A stretch of 64,000 nucleotides of DNA. Source: CAYPNF01 sp964411985. Its GTDB lineage: Bacteria > Verrucomicrobiota > Verrucomicrobiia > Limisphaerales > J093. Both the position numbers and the translations under genes were made by a program. The notes under the pieces were generated by a model that did no database searches, had not been told where the DNA came from, and saw only the letters and a list, made by a program, of their open reading frames with translations. The stretch lies in the NCBI GenBank assembly GCA_964411985.1, contig CAYPNF010000021.1, positions 1 through 64,000 on the forward strand, read 5' to 3'. Positions 51,808 through 59,080 of this stretch are shown here, one piece after another; within the stretch, counting starts at the first letter, position 1, and the number at the start of each line of letters is the position of its first letter.

Positions 51808-52941
51808 ATGATCCGTCACCAGAAAATTCGAAAACCTGTCCTTTTGGTTATCCTGCTTCTCGGCGCGCCCCTCGCATGGACTTTGCAGAGCAGCGCGGAA
51901 CCCACCCCCCAGATTCAAACGATGCCTCCATCCCCCTCAACCATGTTCAAACCGAAACCCGTCCCCCGCACAGAAGAAGAGTGGAAGAAAGTCCTCACTC
52001 CCGAGCAGTACCAGGTTCTCCGCCAACAGGGGACCGAAAGGGCCTTCACCGGTGAGTTCTGGGATAACCATGCGCCGGGCCTGTACGTGGATCTTGTCTC
52101 AGGAAAGCCCCTGTTCAGTTCTCTTGACAAGTTCGACTCAGGCTGTGGCTGGCCCAGCTTCACCAAGCCAGTCGAAACGGGAGAGATTCGCCAACGTGTC
52201 GACCGCTCGCACGGAATGGTTCGTACGGAAGTTCGCACCCAAACGACCGACTCGCACCTGGGTCATGTCTTTCAAGATGGGCCTGCTCCCACGGGACTTC
52301 GCTATTGCATCAATTCCGCCGCCCTCCGGTTTGTGCCCTTGGAGAAAATGGCGGAGGAAGGGTACGTCGCCTACCTGGAACCTTTTCGGAAGGCAGGTCT
52401 GCTGAAGGCCGCCCCAGCAAGTTCCGCAGAAGCCAAATCCGCTGCCTCCCCTGACCAACCCGAGACGGCAACGCTCGCAGGTGGCTGCTTCTGGGGAATG
52501 GAAGAAATTCTAAGAAAGATTCCGGGTGTGGTCAAAACCACGGTGGGGTATACCGGAGGCAAGACACCGAACCCGACCTATCAACAAGTCTGCAAAGGGA
52601 CAACTGGACATGCGGAAGCCATCCAGATCCTGTTCGATCCAACGCGTCTCTCCTATGAGGAACTGCTCGGGTACTTCTTCCGGATGCACGACCCCACCAC
52701 TCTCAATCGGCAACACAACGACGTCGGCACTCAATACCGGTCCGCGATCTTCTACCATAGCGACCAGCAGAAGAGGACAGCAGAAGGAGTCAAACTCGCC
52801 GTGGACAAGTCAGGTAAGTGGAAGCGGCCCGTTGTCACTCAGGTGGTCAAAGCAGGGGAGTTCTACTCTGCGGAAGATTACCATCAGAACTACCTCCAGA
52901 GGAATCCGGGAGGTTACAACTGCCATTACCTCCGGGACTAG
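51808..52941 (+). CDS. msrBA: exported MsrB-MsrA methionine sulfoxide reductase fusion
   Basis: The 377-residue protein has a signal or anchor segment (VLLVILLLGAPLAWTLQSS, about 10-29). MsrB comes first (about 50-195), with catalytic Cys167 in GLRYCINSAALRF and the KFDSGCGWPSF motif. MsrA follows (about 220-375), with catalytic Cys227 in GGCFWG. Where many MsrB proteins have zinc-binding CxxC pairs (GLYxCxxC), this one reads GLYVDLVSGK, so the zinc site is missing. The order B-then-A is the reverse of the well-known PilB/SpeMsr A-B arrangement. It repairs both sulfoxide isomers of methionine in exported proteins, with electrons probably from the upstream thioredoxin-like protein. Confidence 0.92.
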   Translation: MIRHQKIRKPVLLVILLLGAPLAWTLQSSAEPTPQIQTMPPSPSTMFKPKPVPRTEEEWKKVLTPEQYQVLRQQGTERAFTGEFWDNHAPGLYVDLVSGKPLFSSLDKFDSGCGWPSFTKPVETGEIRQRVDRSHGMVRTEVRTQTTDSHLGHVFQDGPAPTGLRYCINSAALRFVPLEKMAEEGYVAYLEPFRKAGLLKAAPASSAEAKSAASPDQPETATLAGGCFWGMEEILRKIPGVVKTTVGYTGGKTPNPTYQQVCKGTTGHAEAIQILFDPTRLSYEELLGYFFRMHDPTTLNRQHNDVGTQYRSAIFYHSDQQKRTAEGVKLAVDKSGKWKRPVVTQVVKAGEFYSAEDYHQNYLQRNPGGYNCHYLRD

Positions 52942-52949
52942 TTGCAGCC

Positions 52950-53786
52950 ATGAGTGAGATCGTCCTCTACGACACGCACGCCCATTTGGACTACCCTGAA
53001 TTGGGACCTGACCTCCCTGCTGTTTTGGATCGTGCCCGGAAGGCAGGGGTGAGGCGCATCGTTGTGGTTGGGACCGACCTCCGGAGCAGCGCGGCCGCAC
53101 TGAGAATGTGCGAGGTGCATGAGGAACTCTACGCGACAGTGGGCCTGCATCCCTGCCACGTCAAAGAAGCTCCAGGTGATATCCGCGCCGACCTCCTAAA
53201 GATGGCCCAACACCCGAAGGTAGTGGCCATCGGCGAGACCGGCCTGGACTACTACCATCTCCCGCAACCGCAGGATCGAACGGTGGAGGAAATCGAGAAG
53301 CTTCACGCACCGATCAAGAAACGTCAGGCAGAAGTCTTTCGGCAGCAGCTGGAAGTCGCGGCGGAAGCGAACTTGAACTGCATCGTACACCAGCGCAACA
53401 GCTTTGATGACACCCTGGCGTTGGCTTCCGAATACCAAGGCAGGCTTCGAGCAGTGTTCCACTGTTTTGTGAGCGATGTGGCCTCGATGAAACGAGTTTT
53501 GGAGATCGGCGGAATGGTGAGCTTTACAGGAGTTCTGACCTTCAAGAATGCTGTCGAGGTTCGGGAAACGCTCAAGGCAACTCCCGCCGACTCCTTCATG
53601 CTGGAGACCGACTCACCTTACCTGGCTCCTGTGCCTCATCGGGGCCAACGATGCGAGCCCGCCTATACTCGCCATACCGCCGAAACGGCGGCTCAGGTGC
53701 GCGGCTTGGAATTGAGCGAGTTGGCGCACGTCACCTGCGCCAATGCCCACCGCTTCTTCCCGCGCCTGCGGCCTCTTCACGACTAA
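52950..53786 (+). CDS. tatD: TatD family metal-dependent hydrolase
   Basis: The product is 278 residues from the ATG at 52950, 8 bp after the msr stop; the frame to 52818 overlaps that gene and is only read-through. The metal-dependent TIM-barrel hydrolase has DTHAHLDY at the start, ATVGLHPCHV, AIGETGLDYY with the bridging Glu, the VHQRNSFDDTL segment, FHCFVSD, and LETDSPYLAP near the C-terminus. These are the full set of TatD metal ligands. The family cleaves DNA or tRNA ends with 3'-5' exonuclease activity. Position after the msr gene may reflect co-transcription but no functional link. Confidence 0.93.
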   Translation: MSEIVLYDTHAHLDYPELGPDLPAVLDRARKAGVRRIVVVGTDLRSSAAALRMCEVHEELYATVGLHPCHVKEAPGDIRADLLKMAQHPKVVAIGETGLDYYHLPQPQDRTVEEIEKLHAPIKKRQAEVFRQQLEVAAEANLNCIVHQRNSFDDTLALASEYQGRLRAVFHCFVSDVASMKRVLEIGGMVSFTGVLTFKNAVEVRETLKATPADSFMLETDSPYLAPVPHRGQRCEPAYTRHTAETAAQVRGLELSELAHVTCANAHRFFPRLRPLHD

Positions 53787-53854
53787 ACTTGCACGCCTCC
53801 GGCGGCTCTTCGGGCCGAAGGTTGCCTTCTCGCCACCATGGGCGCATGACACGG

Positions 53855-54238
53855 TCAAAAGTGGGCGATCACTTCGATCTCCACCTTGGCCCCGCGGGGA
53901 AGCGCCGTGACCTGCACCGTCGATCGAGCGGGAGGATCTTTGGCAAAGCACTGCCCGTACACTTCGTTCATTTGGGCAAATTCACCGAGGTCCGTCATGA
54001 AGACCGTGCTCTTCACTACATTCTGGAAGCCCAAACCTGCCGAGCGCAGCAGTGCCTCGATATTGCGGAGAACCTGTCCGGTCTGTGCCTGGATATCCGT
54101 CCCTGCCAGGGTGCCAGTGCCGGGGTCCAGGGGAATCTGGCCGGAACAAAACAGTAGATCACCGCAGCGAACCGCGGGGCTGTACGGGCCCACCGGAGCT
54201 GGAGCCCCAACGGGTACAAGGATTTCTTTGCTCTTCAT
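53855..54238 (-). CDS. ridA: RidA family 2-iminobutanoate/2-iminopropanoate deaminase
   Basis: The product is 127 residues from the ATG at 54238, which has AAGGA 7 nt upstream; longer frames to 54244 or 54313 are less likely. RidA signatures are PVGPYSPAVRCGDLLFCSGQIPLDPGTG, then AQTGQVLRNIEALLRSAGL, and the C-terminal ARSTVQVTALPRGAKVEIEVIA with the substrate-binding Arg. The enzyme hydrolyses reactive enamines/imines from threonine and serine dehydratase. It is convergent with tatD and follows the thioesterase gene by about 70 bp on the same strand. Confidence 0.93.
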   Translation of the reverse strand: MKSKEILVPVGAPAPVGPYSPAVRCGDLLFCSGQIPLDPGTGTLAGTDIQAQTGQVLRNIEALLRSAGLGFQNVVKSTVFMTDLGEFAQMNEVYGQCFAKDPPARSTVQVTALPRGAKVEIEVIAHF

Positions 54239-54309
54239 GTCCATTTCCTTTCTTCGTCCTGATTCTTTGAATGCGCGAAACGTACCCAATGGTGCCGCTC
54301 TAGGCCATT

Positions 54310-54702
54310 TCACCGGCTCTGTTTCTTCTCGACGCGCCGTGCAAAACGGTCGATCCGGATCACGGCGCGACGATGAAAGCCTCGAGCAATCACCTCGACA
54401 TCATCACGGGCTTCCCACTGGAAGGAGATGAGGGGTTTGTCAACCTGAACGATCCTGGCGGAGCACCGCACCGTGCTCCCTTCGGGTGTGGGAGCCAGAT
54501 GTTCGAGCTCGACCTCGGTTCCCAGGGACTGCTCTCCCGGCTCCAGAAAGGGCGCGAGTGCCTCCCTAGCCGTTCGTTCCAGTGCAAAGAGGAGTGCCGG
54601 GGTGCTCAACACGGCAGGCAGTCCGCCTGAGGCAAAATCAATGACTTGCGCGGGACTTACCAGGAATTCCAGTTCGTGCGTGGAGCCAAGCCTGGGTAAC
54701 AT
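54310..54702 (-). CDS. FlK-like hot-dog thioesterase
   Basis: The product is 130 residues from the ATG at 54702 (MLPRLGSTHELEFLVSPAQV); an upstream start at 54744 adds 14 residues and lacks support. The hot-dog fold resembles fluoroacetyl-CoA thioesterase-like proteins: LPAVLSTPALLFALERTAREAL, then GTEVELEHLAPTPEGSTV, and VARGFHRR-like end pattern (IARGFHRRAVI). True FlK acts on fluoroacetyl-CoA, but most homologs are of unknown substrate. It sits in front of ridA. Confidence 0.8.
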   Translation of the reverse strand: MLPRLGSTHELEFLVSPAQVIDFASGGLPAVLSTPALLFALERTAREALAPFLEPGEQSLGTEVELEHLAPTPEGSTVRCSARIVQVDKPLISFQWEARDDVEVIARGFHRRAVIRIDRFARRVEKKQSR

Positions 54703-54775
54703 CTTCACAGGTGAGAGTGTGAGCCCTTCCCTGCAACGATGCAACTCCTGTCACACACAGCCTCGTCGGCGAGGA

Positions 54776-55057
54776 TCAGTATCCACACTCCAGATTGATG
54801 ACCTGGCCGCAAGTGCAGCGGACGATGATGTGGGTAATTCGATCACCATCCTTCTGGACACTGATGGTGGGAGTGGCGTGCGCGTGCGGTGTGATCGGTA
54901 CGAAAGCGGAGCTAGCTGGGGCAGCTAGGGTGAGACCGTGGGATGCCGCGTTGGGGGTGGGCGATGCCATAAGGCCGCCCGGATCTCCCGCAGCAGCAGA
55001 GACCCTCGGGAGGCTCGAAGGAGAGAGTGGCTCAAAACCAAGGGGCATGTTCATCAA
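54776..55057 (-). CDS. small protein with CTCG motif at the end of the flagellar operon
   Basis: The 93-residue protein has a flexible Pro/Ala/Ser-rich N-terminal half and a conserved-looking end, VQKDGDRITHIIVRCTCGQVINLECGY. The C-x-C...C arrangement suggests metal binding. A similar closing sequence occurs, to my memory, in small proteins of planctomycete and verrucomicrobial flagellar clusters. It is on the same strand, 34 bp after motB, so it is probably part of that operon. Function unknown. Confidence 0.6.
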   Translation of the reverse strand: MMNMPLGFEPLSPSSLPRVSAAAGDPGGLMASPTPNAASHGLTLAAPASSAFVPITPHAHATPTISVQKDGDRITHIIVRCTCGQVINLECGY

Positions 55058-55091
55058 GCTGCCGAGAGGCAGGAGTTGGGGTTCAGGAGAA

Positions 55092-55823
55092 CTAGGTTTG
55101 CGCCGTCTGGCTGGGTTTCAGCATGATCGTAATCCGCCGGTTGGCTTCGTCAGATGGATCCACATCAGCCATGGGAACGGTGTCGGCATAACCGGTGACC
55201 CGGCGCACCTGCTGGCCGTCCACCCCATGTTGTAGAAGGAGTCGGCGGGCGGTATTCGCCCGACCGGAGGTCAACTCCCAGAGGTCCAGACTCTCTCTGG
55301 GGATGGCGCTGTGCTCCGTGTGTCCTTCCACCTCGATCTTGAAGCTCTTATACCGGCTGAGGTTCCAAGCCATCGTTGACAGGATCCACCGCCCATACTT
55401 GGTCAGGGCTACCGAATCCGCTTCGAAGACAGGTTTCTTCGCGCGGTCAAAGACACTGATGCGCAATCCTTCCTTGGTCATTTCCAAAGCAATGGATTTG
55501 TTGTTATCGCTGGTTTGCTCAAGGCTCTGTGCTAGATCCTCATTCAACTTCCGGAGCATTTCGAGCTCCATGGCGGAAGCGGATCTTCCCGGCCCCATGC
55601 TATCCTGGGAGGAATCGCTGCCGTTTTTCTCCGGCATGATCCCTGGGTTTTTTTCCGTGGCGCTAGCGAAGGGGTTCGTGAAGGCCCGCTGCACGGCATC
55701 TCGGACCTTTTGGTCTTGGCTGGTCAGCCAAAGCACGAGAAACAAGGCCATCATGGCGGTCACAAAATCGGCATAAGCGACCTTCCAAGCTCCCCCGTGG
55801 TGACCATGTCCTTTCTTTGCCAT
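55092..55823 (-). CDS. motB: flagellar motor stator protein MotB
   Basis: The 243-residue protein has a short cytoplasmic N-terminus, then one transmembrane helix VAYADFVTAMMALFLVLWLT with the proton-carrying Asp19. A linker (about 40-105) contains Asn/Ser-rich sequence. The OmpA-like peptidoglycan-binding domain (about 115-240) has FKIEVEGHTEHSAIP, LWELTSGRANTARRLLLQHG, and RVTGYADTVPM. It forms the stator with MotA, whose gene ends 18 bp upstream. The ion is probably H+, but Na+ use cannot be excluded from sequence alone. Confidence 0.95.
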   Translation of the reverse strand: MAKKGHGHHGGAWKVAYADFVTAMMALFLVLWLTSQDQKVRDAVQRAFTNPFASATEKNPGIMPEKNGSDSSQDSMGPGRSASAMELEMLRKLNEDLAQSLEQTSDNNKSIALEMTKEGLRISVFDRAKKPVFEADSVALTKYGRWILSTMAWNLSRYKSFKIEVEGHTEHSAIPRESLDLWELTSGRANTARRLLLQHGVDGQQVRRVTGYADTVPMADVDPSDEANRRITIMLKPSQTAQT

Positions 55824-55841
55824 GCTGTGCTCCTGTTCGAA

Positions 55842-56705
55842 TTACTTGCCCTTAGTGAGTGATTTGAGCATCTGCTCCAGTTCCTCCCCAGAGGGTCGCA
55901 CTTCGCTGCTCAGCCCGCGTCGGGCGACTTCCACCGCCATGATGGGAGCCATGCCGTGGGCAAAACCCACCACGGAATCGGCGATGCACTTGGAGTAAGC
56001 ATGCTCCGATTTGCCCAGGAACTCCAGGTTCGTGGCGAGCGGATTCAGATAACCATAAGAGACGAGAATCCCCAGGAAAGTCCCAACCAGGGCCGCTGCC
56101 ACATGACCGCCGATCAGTTCCACAGGGCCGCCGATGCTCCCCATGGTCACTACAATGCCCAACACGGCCGCCACAATGCCGAAACCAGGCATCGCGTCCG
56201 CCGTCTTGGTAAGGACCATAATCGGCGCGTGATGCTCCTCTTCCATGCAGTCCAGCTCGATTTCCAGAATGAGTTTGAGCTGATCCGGCTTGATCTTGCC
56301 GTCAATGATAGGCCGAAGACTGTTGCAGAGAAACTCCACCGCGTGGTGATTTTTGACGAAACCCGGGTATTTCGTGAAGATGCTGCTGGTCGTAGGACTC
56401 ATGACATGCTCTTCCAAGGCGATCATGCCGTTGCGACGGCCGAGCATGAAAAGCTCATAGAGTGCCTTGAGCAGGTCCTCATACGATGCTTTCGAGTAAG
56501 GAGCCCCCTTGAAAGCGCTCAGACTCATTTTCACCAGATCGACAATCACCTTTTTGGGAGCAGAGATGACCAATGCGCCGAAAGCGGATCCCAGAATCAC
56601 GACGAACTCGGCCCATTGGAGCAGCGTAAACAGCTTGCCGTGTGCCATGAGAAACCCACCCAGCACGGAAGCCGTTACGATACATGCGCCGACGATGATG
56701 ATCAT
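55842..56705 (-). CDS. motA: flagellar motor stator protein MotA
   Basis: The 287-residue protein has four membrane spans and two cytoplasmic loops, the family's usual length. The start MIIIVGACIVTASVLGGFLMAHGK is the typical first helix. The large loop contains SYEDLLKALYELFMLGRRNGMIALEEH. The third and fourth spans have TADAMPGFGIVAAVLGIVVTMGSIGG and the conserved Pro of VAAALVGTFLGILVSYGYLNPLA. It works with MotB as the ion channel driving flagellar rotation. The gap to fliA (123 bp) could contain its own promoter. Confidence 0.95.
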   Translation of the reverse strand: MIIIVGACIVTASVLGGFLMAHGKLFTLLQWAEFVVILGSAFGALVISAPKKVIVDLVKMSLSAFKGAPYSKASYEDLLKALYELFMLGRRNGMIALEEHVMSPTTSSIFTKYPGFVKNHHAVEFLCNSLRPIIDGKIKPDQLKLILEIELDCMEEEHHAPIMVLTKTADAMPGFGIVAAVLGIVVTMGSIGGPVELIGGHVAAALVGTFLGILVSYGYLNPLATNLEFLGKSEHAYSKCIADSVVGFAHGMAPIMAVEVARRGLSSEVRPSGEELEQMLKSLTKGK

Positions 56706-56828
56706 GTTGGTATTCTACCTCGGCAGGGAGACTCTGTTTCTTCCGCCTTCCCACTCGAGCCGAGGCTCACTTTATCCATCGGCACGAAGTCAGCCTCAGT
56801 TGAGGCCGGAATGCATTCACCCAGCCCG

Positions 56829-57650
56829 TCAAGAGCCGAACGCATCACACCTCACCAGGTAAGCCTTGATTGCCTGGATCGCCTGCGCGTGAATCTGGCA
56901 TATGCGCGACTCGGTCAAATCAAAAACTTCGGCGATCTCACGCAAACGCAGATCTTCAAAATAATAGAGAGCCAGGACTTTTCGTTGCATCTCCGGCAAC
57001 TGCTCCAGCCGTTCCGCAATCAGTGCGGCCAGTTCCCGCCGGGAAGTCCCATCCATCGGGTTCTCCTGGCTCTGATCGGAGATGGCCTCGTAGTTGGAGG
57101 CCCCCGTCTCGCCATCATTGCACTGGACCGAGTCGAGGCACACGAAGGAGGCCGGTCGTATCTCTTCGAGTAGTTGCTCGTACTCCCCCAGGGACAACTT
57201 CATCGCTTTCGCCATGTCCGCGTTGGAAGGCAACTCGCCCTTTTCCTGCTCGAGCTGCTGCATCGCGGCCTGGACCTTGCGGGCCTTGGCATGAACGGAA
57301 CGTGGAACCCAGTCAAGGCGCCGGAGTTCATCAAAAATCGCGCCACGGATACGCACCCGGGCGTAGGTCTCGAAAGAGGTGCCATTCCTGGAATCGAAAT
57401 GCCGGATGGCATTCAGCAAACCCACCAAACCCGCGCTGTGCAAATCGCTGATGTCCACATGCGACGGCAAAGTCATTGCCAAGCGGCCGACGACATGTTT
57501 CACCAAAGGGAGGTGCTTCTTCACCATCTCCTCTTCGGCAGTGCTGCCTGCAACAATCTTGCCGTAAACGCGCCGTGGGTCTTTGGAGGCCCCCGCACGT
57601 TCTGCCGCGGTGGTTTCCTCGGGCTGGCAAACGGTCAGTTCTGCGGTCAT
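56829..57650 (-). CDS. fliA: flagellar sigma factor FliA (sigma-28)
   Basis: The 273-residue protein has all regions of a FliA-type sigma factor. Region 2 shows VGRLAMTLPSHVDISDLHSAGLVGLLNAI and SFETYARVRIRGAIFDELRRLDWVPRS. Region 3 follows with ELPSNADMAKAMKLS. Region 4 ends with LPEMQRKVLALYYFEDLRLREIAEVFDLTESRICQ. It directs RNA polymerase to late flagellar promoters, probably including motA/motB downstream. No FlgM anti-sigma gene is visible in the window. It follows a small membrane protein gene by 8 bp. Confidence 0.95.
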   Translation of the reverse strand: MTAELTVCQPEETTAAERAGASKDPRRVYGKIVAGSTAEEEMVKKHLPLVKHVVGRLAMTLPSHVDISDLHSAGLVGLLNAIRHFDSRNGTSFETYARVRIRGAIFDELRRLDWVPRSVHAKARKVQAAMQQLEQEKGELPSNADMAKAMKLSLGEYEQLLEEIRPASFVCLDSVQCNDGETGASNYEAISDQSQENPMDGTSRRELAALIAERLEQLPEMQRKVLALYYFEDLRLREIAEVFDLTESRICQIHAQAIQAIKAYLVRCDAFGS

Positions 57651-57658
57651 AGGTCAGG

Positions 57659-57910
57659 TTAGTTTTTGGTCGGATTTGTGGCGGGTTTCGCGGCTGCGGC
57701 CGCGGCTTCAGCCAATCTTTGTTGATGTACTTCGATCAGGCTTCCAAGCCAAACTTTGCCAAGCCATCTCACCATCCACCCCACCAGGCATGCGACTACA
57801 CTGGCTCTGAGAAACACAGCGGACCAACCGCAACTCTGGCTCAACGCCGAAAGCATTCCGATCAGGAACCCTGCAAATCCGCCGATCAACATCAAAGCTC
57901 GCATACCCAT
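57659..57910 (-). CDS. small membrane protein between flhF and fliA
   Basis: The product is 83 residues from the ATG at 57910 (a second ATG is 6 nt later); a longer frame to 57967 starts with GTG and an unlikely segment. Two hydrophobic helices are seen: LMLIGGFAGFLIGMLSAL and AVFLRASVVACLVGWMVRWL. A charged, Ala-rich C-terminal tail follows (about 55-83). I know no family. It occupies the place where many flagellar clusters have flhG between flhF and fliA. It is in one operon with them. Confidence 0.55.
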   Translation of the reverse strand: MGMRALMLIGGFAGFLIGMLSALSQSCGWSAVFLRASVVACLVGWMVRWLGKVWLGSLIEVHQQRLAEAAAAAAKPATNPTKN

Positions 57911-57988
57911 CTCACGCTGAGTCCTCGTTAGCAGGAGACTTGCCAGTTTCCAGAAGATCGCACACACCCGTGCGTATTCCCATGATTC

Positions 57989-59080
57989 TCAACGGAAAAC
58001 ACGCTCCAAAAAAGCGTGCGCATCAGCGACCCGAAACTCACCCGGAACATTTTGCCCACCTGTCAAATAGGCCACCCTGTAATTTGTGCCCAAAACCAGA
58101 TTCAGCAGTTTTCCCAGCCTCTGCTCCTCGTCTAAATGTGTGATTACCAAATCTTTCAAAACAATCCGACTATAAGCCCTCACTTGCTGAAGGAGGGTCT
58201 GACTCTCATAGGCGGCATTCAAAACCAAATGCACTTGAGGCGAAGGAAGAACGGCCAAAAGACGGGCCAACTCCCCCATGGCGGCTTCGTCCTGCCCCAA
58301 GGCCCCAGGCAAATCCACGAACACAATCTCCCTGTCGGAAACCAAAAGATCCTGCGGAACAAATCGCTCGACCGTGACTCCGAGGATTTCTCCATAGAGG
58401 CTCAACGATTCCGCGGTGTTGGCGACATGCGAGTCCAAGCGCAACACGCGACTGGGGGTACCCGAAAGCAAGCTACTCTGCGCCAGCCATTTGCACAGAA
58501 CCGTGGTCTTACCTACACCAGGCGGACCAACAAACACATGGACACCTCGGGCTTCCGAGGGAACCACCACTTGGTCGGTTTTCCATATTTGAGACACTGT
58601 CTCGCGCAGCTTTGTCAATTCCTCGGACACATTTCGAGGCGAGCGCCCCCCGTCCTGCCCCTGAATCAACTCCTGCACCCGCTCAGAGTACATAGGAAGG
58701 ACACCCACTGCCTCAAGCATGGATCCCACCCTCCATCCCCCACGCGTAAGGACGGCAGATCGAACAGGTTCCCCAGAGAGTCCTTGTGGCGCGCGACCAG
58801 TCGGATCCACGGCCAAGGCGGGCGTGGCTTTGCTCTGGCGGATCGACTCGATCTCCCTCCGCAGTTCCAAGACCCGGTCTGCTGCCGGAGCCACGGGGGT
58901 TGAGGGGGAGGCATCGGGAACGCAAGCCATCACCTCGATTTTGGAGGGGGACCAAATGCGTGAAAGACCAGCCGCAGGCAACCTGCGCACATTCAGGACA
59001 ATGGCATTAGGACCCAACTGCTCCCGAATCTGAGCGACCGCTTCCGCCGCCGAATCGGCGATAAATGGGACAACTGTCAT
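57989..59080 (-). CDS. flhF: flagellar biosynthesis GTPase FlhF
   Basis: The 363-residue SRP-type GTPase controls flagellar placement and number. A variable N-terminal domain (about 1-175) precedes the NG domain: P-loop GPPGVGKTT at 185-193, then the switch DLPGALGQDEAAMGE, THLDEEQRLGKLLNL, and YLTGGQNVPGEFRVADA. The G1 motif has Pro in place of the usual Thr (GPTG), as in some homologs. Its start overlaps the flhA stop by 4 nt. No flhG (MinD-like partner) is next to it. Confidence 0.93.
   Translation of the reverse strand: MTVVPFIADSAAEAVAQIREQLGPNAIVLNVRRLPAAGLSRIWSPSKIEVMACVPDASPSTPVAPAADRVLELRREIESIRQSKATPALAVDPTGRAPQGLSGEPVRSAVLTRGGWRVGSMLEAVGVLPMYSERVQELIQGQDGGRSPRNVSEELTKLRETVSQIWKTDQVVVPSEARGVHVFVGPPGVGKTTVLCKWLAQSSLLSGTPSRVLRLDSHVANTAESLSLYGEILGVTVERFVPQDLLVSDREIVFVDLPGALGQDEAAMGELARLLAVLPSPQVHLVLNAAYESQTLLQQVRAYSRIVLKDLVITHLDEEQRLGKLLNLVLGTNYRVAYLTGGQNVPGEFRVADAHAFLERVFR

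Noticed and set aside
55956..57173. 405-codon open frame on the plus strand
   Set aside because: It runs antisense across motA and fliA, both certain on the minus strand, and crosses their intergenic gap.
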